From positions 5,766,001 through 5,830,000 of the forward strand of contig NC_084929.1 in NCBI RefSeq assembly GCF_958298935.1: a stretch of DNA of 64,000 nt, given 5' to 3'. Positions 22,620-33,657 of this stretch are shown in pieces. This DNA is from Phragmites australis (taxonomy: Eukaryota; Streptophyta; Magnoliopsida; Poales; Poaceae). The notes under the pieces were generated by a model. The model was not told the origin of the DNA, did not search any database, and was given only the letters and a program-made list of their open reading frames with translations. Positions within the stretch are counted from its first letter, which is position 1. The number at the start of each line of letters is the position of its first letter. Made by a program: the position numbers and the translations under genes.

Positions 22620-23459
22620 GTTTCTTTTTGTGTTTTTGTCACCCCGTTTTCGTTCTTATTGATTCTCGAATATACATAAAGATCATACCGGCTAAACCTT
22701 AGTATACATATGCACCAATCTCTTTATCTCATGATATCAATCAAGCTTAAGGCGAGACGCTTGCCATCCTTGTGATAGCTTGACCATTCACTCAATCTTG
22801 TAGTGGATTACTCAACACATGATTAACTCTTTAATCACATTGGCATGTCCATGCACTTTCTAATCTAACCACATTGAGAAGCCCAGAGATATCTCTCCCG
22901 TTATATGGGAGGGGAAAATTCCATCTTGATCGCTCATGCCCCACGACATGTTTTATGACAAAACCAAAAATTACCTTTATGACTACCTAGTCATGAAGTA
23001 GTGTTTGACAGCTCCTAAGTGTACCATTATATATTTTGGGAATCAATGACGATCTCAGGTCTAAGGATCCTACAGGTACACCATTTGATATTACAACTGA
23101 TGGCACATCATATAATAATCATAGCAGTATCTCAATGTGGGTCTATCCAACACAATGTTTTCTAACATGTGTCCACATTATTAATTTGATATCTTTATAT
23201 ATATGATCTGTGAAACATGATCAATAATCAATACATATGCTAGTCTGTCAATCATTATTGTCACATATAATGATATAAGACTAGGGACCATTTAGAATAA
23301 CATCACAATAAAATGAAGAGCTTCACAAATAAGTCACATACTTGATAATCAATGCAAAAGATAATTATTTAAGGAACGAATAACATATTATTCAAAAGTA
23401 CATAAACATAGATATGATAAAATCATCTCTATGATTGCCTCTAGAGCATATCACCAACA
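22620..23459 (-). mobile_element. Angela/BARE-like copia LTR fragment
   Basis: On the minus strand it starts TGTTGGTGATATGCTCTAG at 23459 and continues AGGCAATCATAGAGATG, like the opening of Angela/BARE-class copia LTRs. It keeps the AGAGATATCTCTGGG motif of that class (about 22890). The distal border is not sharp, and no PBS or coding is attached, so it is a truncated or solo LTR. It interrupts the MULE at 21310-25325 and is younger than it. Confidence 0.6.
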
Positions 23460-23559
23460 GTGTGTATTACGGAGTAATACATGTTAGCACAACATGCAAA
23501 TATGAAATTTACGAAGTACATAATTGATTGTTGATGGAATTGTCTATGTAAAGGGAAAG

Positions 23560-24427
23560 GGCACGCGATGATGACCCACCGACATCTTTGTAAAGGGGAG
23601 GGGGCGACGATGACCCACCGACATATGTGTAAAATGGCCTTGAGGAACTAGCGCCAAACTATGGAAGATATGTTGCTGGAGGTGGCCAAGCTGTAACCGT
23701 TGTGGACGGGTGACGAAGCTGAGCAGACAATGTCAACGTTAGGTGGTGAGGCAGCGAAGGAGGAACAATGTTTGTGGTGGCACGACACGAGACCATCCTT
23801 AATACCTTGCCGGTCTGCTCAGAGATCCTTGTAAGCAACGCCAACATCTCTAACGTAGACATCTCTAGCCCCTCTCTCTATATCCTCCCGCTTCATCAGT
23901 TCAACTATATCAGGGATAAGTTTCCCCTCATTAGCCACACCCGTTGGTTGCATCGGTGAAGTCAAGCTCTGTCAAACACCTTGTTCTTTCACCACATCTA
24001 GCATCGTTTTGTCATCCTCCACAATCATATTTGATCCACCTTCATGTTCAGCATGCCATTCTCCAAGTCCCTCCATGTAGCTAGCTTGAGCAAGCATTAC
24101 AAGTGGCCAACAATGTTTAGTTGTCAGCTCCAAGTACCTCCTCCAAATTGAGGTTCCATTTATCGGGAACAACTTCCACAAAGAACCTTCACCAACATGC
24201 CTAAATACAATGCTGATCTTCTGCTCATGTTGCTTGGGATTTAGTTTAAAACCCCACATTAACCAGTTGTACACTCTTCCGAAAGTCCTTTCCCTTGCTC
24301 TAACTGTACCCTTATCTATTGACTGGAATTCTAACAAATCTACCCCAATCCAAACCATAAACAATATTTCCTTCTCCAAATAAAAACTTGAAATACAACT
24401 TGTCTGACATACCTGTCCACGATCCAC
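23560..24427 (-). pseudogene. MULE transposase N-terminal-like remnant
   Basis: The longest open part (24427-23972, 151 codons) reads VWIGVDLLEFQSIDKG, RTFGRVYNWLMWGFKLNP, ISIVFRHVGEGSLWKLFPI and NGTSIWRRYLEL. This layout fits the N-terminal region of plant MULE proteins upstream of the DDE domain. Downstream, frames containing GGSSSPPPLYKDVGGSSS (about 23560-23630) also fit the acidic/Gly-Ser linker of that family. No DDE catalytic core or CCHC finger was seen. Family assignment is tentative; location inside a MULE with a target duplication supports it. Confidence 0.5.
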
Positions 24428-25460
24428 AGGAAAACTATACCATTATTTCAGCCTACAACAACTAAATCCAGGAAAGAATATTGAACTCTAAGTACTAAAT
24501 CTAAAATAACACTACATAAAAAATATAGTTCAAAAATTGTAACAGTAAATACATCAAACAACCAATACTAACTATAAAATCATAGGTCTAATTGTTACTC
24601 TTTACCTTGGTCTAAACATCTAGATCTAATAACAGTACAACTAACCATAAATTAGGTCTACTAATCTTGTTCTAATATCCTAAACTAAATCTGATGGCTA
24701 ACCTAACTGGTTTGCAAAATAAATTATCAAGCTTAGGTACTTACCACCAATGAAGGTCGAATCCGGCAGTGCTTTGCCGCTCTTCCTCTGTTCTCCCCTC
24801 CTTTCCTCTCCTCTCTTCTCCTCTCCCCTTCTTTCACTTTTTTTTTGGGAATAAAATGACCTTTCCTGCCAATTTTCAGCCTTATATAGATGCTTGGAAG
24901 GAATCACCCGTCCAGTGGATGGAAGGTCTTATATAGACCTCCTCTCCCCTTATATTCACGCAAAAATTTATATCTCGCTAGACATGAGACTTTTCAAACT
25001 TATTGCATGTCCAACAGGCGAAAGGTTCCTTGGCCCCACTAGTGGCGCGAGGTGCACGGACGACCGTTGTCGCCCACTGGACGAGAGACTCGGGAGATAA
25101 GTTTTGGCCACTATGGCTACCGATGTGGCTACCACTGTGACCTTTTCTTACCCTGTGATAATAAATCGCCCTTTCAAGGGGCAATTTTTAAACATCTTGC
25201 TCGTTGAGCGAGCGATTTTAACTTCGCACCCACTGAAGAGGTGACAAGCGTATATTTTTGTAATTTTCAAAAATGGCACATATTTTTACAATTTTTGAAT
25301 TATATATATATATATATATAATTCTAAAACTAAGACCTGAGTATGGGCTTGGGCCTGACGAAAGAAAAGATTGGTTCATTTTGGGCCTAAAATGGTTGTC
25401 AAGCATGGCCCTAAATCCCACTAGGCAACGAAAACTGGGCCAAGCCACCCAATGATTTTT

Positions 25461-26113
25461 TGAATTTTTATTTATATATTTTTATTTTTCAATATTTACA
25501 AAAATACACACACATTTCAAAATATTGCACATCTAGGCACACCAAACGGGTGACATCTTGTGAAGCCGACGCCACAACGGTAAAAAATTAAATACCCTGG
25601 TCGACGTGACATCCACGCCAACATGTCACCCAAACAATGGGCAACACCTTTGCTATCACCCATTGGTACGGCGACAGGGCTGTACTGGGGCCCACTGGAA
25701 AAAGTGACACCTTTGCATGCATGCATGTGATTAATGCAGGCCCCAATGTAATTAGCAAAGATGCTAGCTTTTCTAACTATTGAAAAGCATGCATACATGT
25801 GGAAGCACCATTGTGAGATCACGTTGTGTAGGATAAGGTGTCGCTAGTTCAACGGGTGACACCTTTTCTATTGGGCTCTGCGGGCGCAAATGTGTCGCTC
25901 GTTGGTTGAGCGACAAGTCAACATGGATGTCACATCAGTCAGTGTATTCAATTTCTGACCGTTGCACCGTGGGTCTCACAAGATGTCACCCGTTGGATGA
26001 GCGATATCTTGTTGTCCTTTTAACGGGCGAGGGTAGCCTAGATATATAAATTTTAAAATGTGCATGTATTTTTGCAAATATTAAAAGAATAAAAATATAT
26101 AAATAAAAAACTC
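25461..26113. mobile_element. Non-autonomous MULE derivative, 653 bp
   Basis: ATGATTTTT is repeated exactly at 25452-25460 and 26114-26122, a 9-bp target duplication. The ends form inverted repeats of about 75-90 bp (left TTTTTATTTATATATTTTTA ... CATCTAGGC; the reverse of the right end is nearly the same). The interior has repeated GGGTGACATCTTGTG and CGCTCGTTGGTTGAGCGACA-like words shared with the ends of the neighbouring 4-kb MULE. It has no coding capacity. Confidence 0.85.
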
Positions 26114-26370
26114 ATGATTTTTACAGTGAAAATAATTTATGTTTTAGGTGGACTCAGGTCGGGCCTGATTTTTTGGCCTAGCCAACATGCCTTCCTAGGA
26201 TGGGCTGAGCCCGCCCATGAGTTTTTTTATTTTTATATTTTTTAACATAAATAATTAAATAAATTACTTCAGATGAAAATATTTATAATAATAGACCTCT
26301 ACCGCTCTCTCATAAGACGGTTAGCCTCTTACCACCCTTGAGAATAGTCCACCACGCGCTACCATACAGC

Positions 26371-27526
26371 GCCAAAAGTACTATTCATAGGGCTATTTTA
26401 TGCTTTTATCTTCTCTGTATAAAACAGTGGCCTTTTGTTACTCCAAAAATCTTAAATTTTTTTTTACGTGTTTTATAATCCATGTGCAACCCATTTTATT
26501 TAGATTCACCCAAAAAGCATGTGTAGAATTTAAACTAAAATGCTCCAAAAAATGCTACTTTTATAAGTTCTAACAATTGTTAGGATCTCAAATAATTTTT
26601 CAAAAATCTGAAAAAATTCACTAATATTCTTCTTATGTGATGGATTAATTTCCAAATTTATTTACAGCCATAGGTTATATGGTGAAAAAAATGAGTTCCT
26701 TTGTTATGTTCTATTTATATGCATTCTTATTATTTTATGTGATATTCTTCTTTTAATTCAATTTGATCCGGACTCAGACCTATTTGTCATAGAAGGGATT
26801 GTGTTGGAATATGTTGGACATGCATGTGTTGTGGTAGCTCTCGAAAGAAAGAGGCAGCTGGTACTCTAAAGGCCGAGGAGAAGAAGGAGAGGTTGAAGAC
26901 ATCTCACGGGAAGGGTGGTTCAAGAAGTGCAGACCATTGAGTATGTTACTGCCAATGTATTTCACGTAAGGTATTTATGTGTCGTATGCTACGTGTATCG
27001 TACTGTCGTAGTTGCAGTTTATAAGGGTGTTGTCAATTCAGTATGACTAGAAGTAATGTATCTCGATGTACTGTCTTAGTCTTATGTAATATTTTATTGT
27101 AACATGCAGTCATGGGGTGTATATGTTTGAATTCAAATTGAATTAAAAAAAGAATGTCACATTAAATGATAAAAATACATATAAATAGAGCATTACAAAT
27201 GAGCTCACTTTTTCACCATATAATATATGACTGCAAATAATTTTAAAAATTAGTCCATCATATAAGAAGAATATTAGTAAATTTTTTCAGATTTTTGGAA
27301 ATTTATTTGAGATCCTAACAATTATTAGAACTTATAAAAGTAGTATTTTTTGGAGAATTTTAGTTTAAATTCTACACATGCTTTTTGGGTGAATCTAATT
27401 AAAATGGGTTTCATATGGATTATAAAACAATTAAAAAAATTCTAGAATTTTTGGAGCAACAGACGGTCACTGTTTTATACAGAGAAGATGGAAGCGTAAA
27501 ATATCCCTGTAAACAGTACTTTTGGC
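26371..27526. mobile_element. Long foldback element with about 340-bp arms
   Basis: The left arm (26371-26710, starting GCCAAAAGTACT) and the reverse of the right arm (27526 back to about 27160) match over most of their length, including TTTTATGCTT/ACGC, CCCAAAAAGCATGTGTAGAA and GTTCTAACAATTGTTAGGA. The interior (26765-26830) shares the minus-strand start region of the GRF/coiled-coil ORF at 36.19 kb, supporting a MULE origin. A clean target duplication was not found. Confidence 0.7.
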
Positions 27527-28329
27527 CTGTACTAAATAAAAAATGCATATAAACCAGGCAGGCCAGGCCCAGGGCCTAACCGACATGCCTTTTTAGGGGC
27601 GGGGGGGGGGGGGGTTTCAAAACCAGGCCAGGCCCAGGCTGGGATCGGGCTTTTTGTTTTTTTGACTCAGGTCTAGGTGGAACACTCACAGACTTGCTCG
27701 ACACCTAAGCTGAAACTTGAATCTTGCCGAAATATGATTGAAACTTTTATCCTTAATTTTTTTAGGGAAGAAACTTTTATCCTTACCATCCATCGGAATA
27801 CCGTGCAGTGATCGCTACCGCCTACCAGAAACAAGTCGTAAGCAGGTCCCAAAAACGACCCGGCCCGGTCCTACATCAAAGCTAGGCCGCAATAAAACGT
27901 CAATCGATGCAAATCTTCTCCAATCATCTACGTTCCAGTATATGCAATGATCATCCATCCCAATAAAAGGGCCACAAAAAACAAAAACAAAAACTTCATA
28001 TCTTCTCTAACTACGTTCTAGTTCAAGAAATATCAAATCACGTAATCAGGTCAGCAGTCTAATTATTTGCAGAAAGTATACAACACGAGTTCCAGATAAC
28101 AATTGCGTTCAAATCATGGAAGTCATTTGACACCAGAAAATCCATACTATCCCCTCAAAAACATCCATGTTACACAATGTGACTGGAGCTTCGACACCAG
28201 AAAACCAGCCATTCCATACTTATTAACTGCCTCAACATCCTGTGTAAAAAGATAGAAACAGCTTTGAAGCTACTACGGAACAAAATTTCTTCGACCTAGA
28301 ATTGCGAAACATTTGGTAGACACCTGATC
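27527..28329. other. Intergenic DNA downstream of ATP10
   Basis: Begins with GGCCAGGCCCAGG-type repeated words that also flank the two MULEs (25.34-25.45, 26.14-26.23 kb), so these three pieces are probably one older element split by later insertions. A G run (about 15) lies near 27600. The part from about 28000 is probably the 3' flank or UTR of the ATP10 locus. Confidence 0.4.
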
Positions 28330-29716
28330 TCATTTTTCATCTAACAAAATGGAGGTGCACACCGTTAGTGATGACAACTCTTCTGATGTCGCAGTTCCGA
28401 TCGAAGCCTTGCCATCTTATTCTTCCCAGGCGATCGACCAGGTATATGTACCTGCAGATCAAGAGTTGAACTACCTTACAGTGACGAGGACCTCTACTTG
28501 GTGTTTATCAAATGGACAAAGGGAAAGGAATTAACATTACCCAGTAAGAAGGTTTAGAATTTGAAGCTTCTTCCGGAAGTCATAGTGGTCCCCAAAAGCA
28601 TAGACAACATGTCTGTGCGGATTGTTAGATTTTCTCATCACCTTAAGGAATACTCGTCTCACAGGACTCGATGATAACAGCCAAGAATCTATAAATGAGA
28701 CCTGCAACAATAGCATATTTCCCTTTCAGCTCGCTGCTTGGAATAATAATGTATGCCATTTTTTTTTCTCAGCACTGTCCAAAGCCTGCAGGCTGATTAC
28801 TTCATTACCAAAGGATTAGCTACTGCCACTATTTTCTTTTACAATCACATGCCGTCACATGCTGTATCAATATCAGCTAAAATATTTCATGTCGTCCTGA
28901 CTCCGATAAGCAATAATATAGGAAACAAAACTGTGCACAATTTGACCATGAAAGAAATATGTGGATTTATTAACACTATCTTTATTGTTTCTCGCAATCT
29001 ATGAAATTTTCTAAGGTTACAGAATATATCGAGCACCTTCCAACTTTTTTTCCATTAATTTTGAAAAAATTCCAATGGTACTTTGCATCTGCCATCTGAC
29101 ACTAAACCAAGAACAATTATGTTACCTCATAAACATGAATTTTGTTGGCAGCACCAAATGAATCCAGAAAAGGTAGACTCCATGACTCTGCCATTTTCTG
29201 CTGAGCAAAAGGAATATATAGTTAGCCATTGAGCCACTCAATGGATTCACCTTGCATATTAGCTCAAAAGCAACAGTCAATGCAATGTAAACAACAGAAG
29301 TAACAAGAATATATGAAACCTAGAGCTATATTTATATTTTAGATTCAAATAATTAAAAGGTAATGTATACGAAAAATGTATGTGGAACACCATATTTGGA
29401 GATCAGTACATCAAATATAAGCCATGAAAAATGGGATAACCAAAAATCAAATGTTTATCGGACAACACGAATAGAATCTCAACATCTTCAATCCTTAGTA
29501 ATAATCCTATAGGGGCATAATAACAAGTGCACATGCATGTGAAAACTGTCAAAAATTGGCAAAATCAATGTTTTGAATAATCCTATGCAAACAACATGGA
29601 CTGGTGTGCATATTATTGTACACTGAGTCGTTCACTACCAATTAGAAATTTTAGAAAGAGAAGTTGTAGTTTGAGTCATGCACGCCTAGAACTTGACTAC
29701 ATGCAATTGCAACTAA

Positions 29717-29821
29717 GGGCCTGTTTGAATAAGGGAAATTGGGATCCAAATCCATAGGATTTATCAATTTGAACTAAATCCTAAAATTTCCTAAAGCAAC
29801 ACCCCTCTTACAAACAGGCCC
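29717..29821. mobile_element. 105-bp MITE in an ATP10 intron
   Basis: Left GGGCCTGTTTG and right CAAACAGGCCC are perfect inverted ends, flanked by TAA on both sides (29714-29716, 29822-29824). The interior has a conserved ATCCTAAAATTTC word. A decayed relative lies at about 57153-57263. Too short to encode anything. Confidence 0.85.
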
Positions 29822-30605
29822 TAAAAGTTGTTGTCTTCATTTAGTGTTCTTGTAGAGGTAGTTGATCGAAATGGAGCCTGAGTAACAGAGGAAGATATGT
29901 GGGGCTCAACAAATCCACTTTTGAGCATCAATTGGGTAGGGTGGGTTTTGTTGATTGCACACCAGAATGCATGATGAGGATGCATCCAAGTGTTTGTATG
30001 GATCAACATATGCAAGATGGGCAGCTGCAACTTTTGGGAAATATTCCACCAAGACCATGAATGGTGGGACATGAGTCGCCACGTTGCATCAATTCATTTA
30101 GGCTCAGATGAAAATAATTGCAATTCTCCCTAACCACATCAAATTGTCTCTCATGACTAGTAATTACCATTAATCAGCATTAGCCAGTAACCATGCACAA
30201 TTAGCTCAACTTGCATGAGTAAATGCAAATCCGTAGGCAACTGTGTCTTTGGAATATTCTAATAATAAATTGCTAGTCTCACCATTCAGCATCTTTGGAA
30301 TATTCTAATAATTGCATCTCCATGTGCATGTATCCATACTTACAGAGCCCAAACAAAGACAGACACTCTTAAACTACACCATGCCATGCATAACACCAAC
30401 CAGAAAACCGCATTCTTAAACTGCATTGCTATCTCGTTTTTAATTGCTAGTCTCCTACATAATAAACTATGCGACTGAGTTCAAACAACCGTGAAAATGG
30501 AAATAATAAATTTGTTTAATCGATCAAAAATAAGTATTCCAGATTTCATAATCCTAATACAGCTATTTCTTCACTTACAAGATTTGTTTGTGTATCTTGA
30601 AGTCA

Positions 30606-30669
30606 TACAAAGGGGGCATGTACTTAACACAAATCTCTACAAAGGGGGCATGTACTTAACACAAATCTC
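30606..30669 (+). repeat. 32-bp perfect tandem duplication
   Basis: The unit starting TACAAAGGGGGCATGTAC is present twice in immediate succession (30606-30637 and 30638-30669) without a mismatch, within a large ATP10 intron. It is probably a recent replication slip. Confidence 0.85.
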
Positions 30670-30770
30670 TTAGTGAAGGCTTTGCACATGAATCCCAATA
30701 TAGAAGGCCAGTTTGTGGTTGTTGTGCTATGCTGAGGATCTAGTCTGTTCGGGAATCTTTACTAATCCTA

Positions 30771-30991
30771 AGGTCTGTTTGGTAGAGTTCCAGCTCCACG
30801 AATTCTTAGATCTGGGTATCCTAGCTCCAACAATCCATGGAGCTGGAGCTAGGGGTACATCGGATGTGTTTGGGCAAGCCATCTTGTTTCTATTTTAGAC
30901 TAAAAATAGATGTTGAATCTACTTTATTTTAACTTATAAGCTCCAGACCTAAGGTAGTGTTGGGAGCTAGAGCCCTACCAAACATGGCCCT
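30771..30991. mobile_element. hAT-like MITE (about 221 bp)
   Basis: Left AGGTCTGTTTGGTAGAGTT and the reverse of the right end, AGGGCCATGTTTGGTAGGG, with inner CAGCTCC / GGAGCTAG pairs, make terminal inverted repeats of about 30 bp. A target duplication is not clear. It lies in the ATP10 intron of about 3.2 kb. Confidence 0.55.
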
Positions 30992-32690
30992 GGTAATATT
31001 ACTGTTATACATCCTAAAAAGATGCTCCTAACTAACTCCCACATCCAAATCTAGAAAGAAATAAGTGCTTTTGAAAAGCCACCGCAATGATGGTTTAAAG
31101 GTTTCACAGCCCTACTTCTAGCTCATCAACCGAACAAGTGTTTAGACAGTTGCCCAAAATGTATTTCATGGTTTTTCAAGAGGCAAGCAAGCCTGGACAC
31201 CTACTAAACTGAAAACTTGTGGATGTGAATAGATGGATGGTATTATCTATGACATGTTTTGGATCATTGAATCTTATGTGCATCAAACAATCCAAAACTG
31301 AGCAAAAACAGCCTGCCTAGTTTGGTGATCCCGGGTCAGGTGGTAAGACACACCAAAATAAGAACATGTTTTCTGGCATACAAGTTTTGCTTGAATACAA
31401 AAATACCAAGTGTCACTTTGGATGTTATGGTATTTACAAATCACAGTGTTTACAAACCACAATCTTAATATATCCCACCCAAAAGATACTACAGTTTTTC
31501 AATACCACAGTCTTTTACAGTTTTAAAACAAAACATGGTGTGTTTGGATGTTGTAGTATTTGATACATTATTGGAGGGAAAACGGGAGTTTTTTAATTTA
31601 TTGTTGAAATTAAATGAGTCATATAAAAAACAAGAAGATTGTGCGGAGTATTTTTTTTATAAAAAATCAACTAAATACATAAATATTCTAATTCATACAT
31701 GCTAATTAAAATTAGTAATTTTGGATTTCAAATCTGAAATCGGGTATCCGTAATCAAACAACACATGAACAAATAGTGTATTAGAAGGTGCTTATAGCAT
31801 GATGCATGCATGCATGCATATTACAGGAGAGGTCACATGCCACAATGCTTCAAAACGCACTGGCTGGATATGGTAGATGCATGCAACAGTGGGTGCCAAC
31901 GAGCAGTTGAGCTCAGTTTAACTTCCAAATTGCGGTACCGGTGGTGAAAATCCCATAAGAAGTAGAAATATATGAAGATGCAAAACAAGGTTATGTCTAC
32001 TTAAACTCATGTACAAATCAGTTAAGGCACGATAACACAATGATAAGAGATTCTGTAACGATAGTACTTAGGAAGCTTCCTGAATGCAACTTTAAACATA
32101 AGACACGAGCAAAACAAGCTTCTTGGATGAAGATTCTATCATAGAAACATGAACAGTGAGTGGCACATTAGCTCCTGATTTTATCACAGGTATAAATACC
32201 ATCCAAACTCCATCTGGTCAAAGTCTAATAATCCATTATATGGATATGGATCTAGCAAGTACCTAATAACTGAAAGCTGTAGCCATACATGTTTATCTAT
32301 GCAATGCCAGCCAAACAGTTGGAGTGCACAATGCTGTGGATGTAAACCAGGCAGATGTAAACTACAATAATACCAAACAAAGAGCAGTCCCTCATACCTG
32401 CGAGCTTGCACGAAAGGAAAGGCACACCAATGACACATCAGGAACCACCGTATCGCCAGCCTCATGATCAGCATCTTGCGGAGTAGGCGCAACAAGAGGC
32501 AGATGCAACGCCCCGGCATCAGGGGACTCCACAGCAAGATCAGGGAACTTCACAGCATCAATCTCTGGGATGATGACCTTATCTGCTGCCGCAATCTATA
32601 CCATTTTGGATCACAATGTGAGTACCACCACCCCAACCCCTTTACAACTAAGAAACGTGTACTATGTGCATATATTATCTGTGGTATACC

Positions 32691-33290
32691 TAGGGATGGA
32701 AATGGATCGAATACGCATGAAATTGAATTCGAATAGTATGATTTATCATATTTTAATTCGAATGCGAATACAGATCCGGATATCCTCGAATACGAATACG
32801 AATTGGATAGTTCGAATACGAATCCGCATTCGGATATCTACTCGATCTTCAAAATTCAGGTCGGAAATTTAAAAATTTGAAAAAATTTGACTGAAATTTG
32901 ATAAAATTCGACTGAAATTTGTTCTAATTTGATTGGACCGGAATTTTAGAAATTTTGTTCAAAATTCATGTTGGAAATTTAAATTTTTGATCAAATTTAA
33001 CTGAAATTTGATGAAATTTGTTCCAATTTGATTGGGTTGGAATTTCGTTCATATCTAAAATTTCTAAAACTTCAGCAAAATTTGGTTCCCTGGTTGGCGG
33101 ATACGGATACGAATCTGATATATCTCGAATTCGGATATCCACATTTGAATCCGAATCTCGAAAACGAATTCGGATATATTCATTTTAGTATCCATTTCAG
33201 AAACGAATACGGATATGGATATCTATATTCGTATTTTAACAGATACGGAATCGAATAATTCAAATTTTCTACCATCCATTTCCATCCCTA
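32691..33290. mobile_element. hAT-like MITE at an ATP10 splice donor (600 bp)
   Basis: Perfect inverted ends TAGGGATGGAAATGGA / TCCATTTCCATCCCTA. GTATACC is present on both sides (32684-32690 and 33291-33297), so the target duplication is 7-8 bp as for hAT elements. The interior is AT-rich with many GGATATCGAATAC-like words in both orientations. The right copy of the duplication overlaps the donor of the ATP10 exon 33360-33297 (minus strand AAG|GTATAC). Confidence 0.85.
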
Positions 33291-33501
33291 GTATACCTTG
33301 CCGGCGTTCTTGCGGATCTCAGAGATGTCTGCGAAGTAACCCCTACTCATTTCATCCATACTGCACTAGACCAGTCAGAATCAAACCATCATACGTTACA
33401 TCCATACATTACTGCAGAGCATCAGCAGCAGGAGTCTAGTAAACGAGGTGTGTGGAGAAGAGCGTTACAGCCTGGCCTTCCCCTTCTCGATGGCTTCCTT
33501 C

Positions 33502-33562
33502 GGGGCCGGCCCTGCGGGGGTTGAGTAGGGCAGTCGTTTCGGGTCTCTAAAATTTAGAGATC

Positions 33563-33564
<2 letters not shown>
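33502..33564. mobile_element. hAT-type terminal sequence cutting ATP10 exon
   Basis: GGGGCCGGCCCTG followed by CGGGGGTTGAGTAGGGCAG resembles the GGGCCGGCCCTG terminal motif common in plant hAT-type elements. ATP10 homology (KEAIEKGKARL) stops exactly where this begins. The opposite end was not found; the element may be truncated by the AT microsatellite and later insertions. Confidence 0.45.

Positions 33565-33654
<90 letters not shown>
33565..33654. repeat. (AT)n microsatellite, about 90 bp
   Basis: Uninterrupted AT dinucleotides, about 45 units. Such tracts are hypervariable and a frequent place for assembly or length errors. Confidence 0.95.

Positions 33655-33657
<3 letters not shown>

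Larger units (their letters stand above)
21310..25325 (-). mobile_element. Mutator-like element (MULE), about 4.0 kb
   Basis: AAAACTAAGA is present at 21300-21309 and 25326-25335, a direct repeat of the size expected for a Mutator target duplication (9 bp or slightly more). Just inside, the ends are inverted: left AATTTAAAAAAGTGTAGAAA ... GAAAAATTAC ... TTCAGTGGGTGAGAAGTTAA, and the right end read in reverse gives the same order with about 80 percent identity. Inside on the minus strand are a MULE N-terminal-like reading (23560-24427) and a coiled-coil/zinc-finger remnant (21850-22460). A copia LTR fragment (22620-23459) is inserted between. All coding is interrupted, so the element is not autonomous. 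Confidence 0.8.
29198..32397 (-). other. 3.2-kb ATP10 intron, TE-filled
   Basis: Runs from the donor GCAG|GTATGAG at 32398/32397 to the acceptor CTCAGCAG| at 29198. It contains the two MITEs and the 32-bp duplication listed separately, plus a segment at about 31360-31565 with inverted TTTGGATGTT-type words that may be another MITE. The rest is AT-rich without coding signal. Confidence 0.7.
28330..33501 (-). pseudogene. ATP10: Mitochondrial ATP-synthase assembly factor ATP10, truncated and frameshifted
   Basis: ATP10 acts in mitochondria in assembly of the FO sector of ATP synthase. Minus-strand exons, all GT-AG: 33501-33469 (remnant), 33360-33297 (MDEMSRGYFADISEI), 32595-32398 (66 codons; VIIPEIDAVKFPDL, VSLVCLSFRASSQ), 29197-29126 (KMAESWSLPFLDSFG), 28701-28541 (VSFIDSWLLSSSPVRR, HVVYAFGDHYDFRKK) and 28451-28330 (YIYLVDRLGRIRWQGF ... 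SILLDEK-stop). Phases join perfectly through RWQGF. Between 28402 and 28387 two single bases seem lost, so the last 20 or so codons are reached only by changing frame. The first exon is cut at 33501 by a hAT end; the transit peptide and N-terminus are not in the window. A MITE sits on the exon 33360-33297 donor. Family identity is confident; loss of function is inferred. Confidence 0.85.

Noticed and set aside
32759..33258. Protein-coding frames in the ATP10 intron
   Set aside because: They arise from GAATACGAAT-type repeats of the 600-bp MITE and have Tyr/Asn/Ile-rich repetitive composition.
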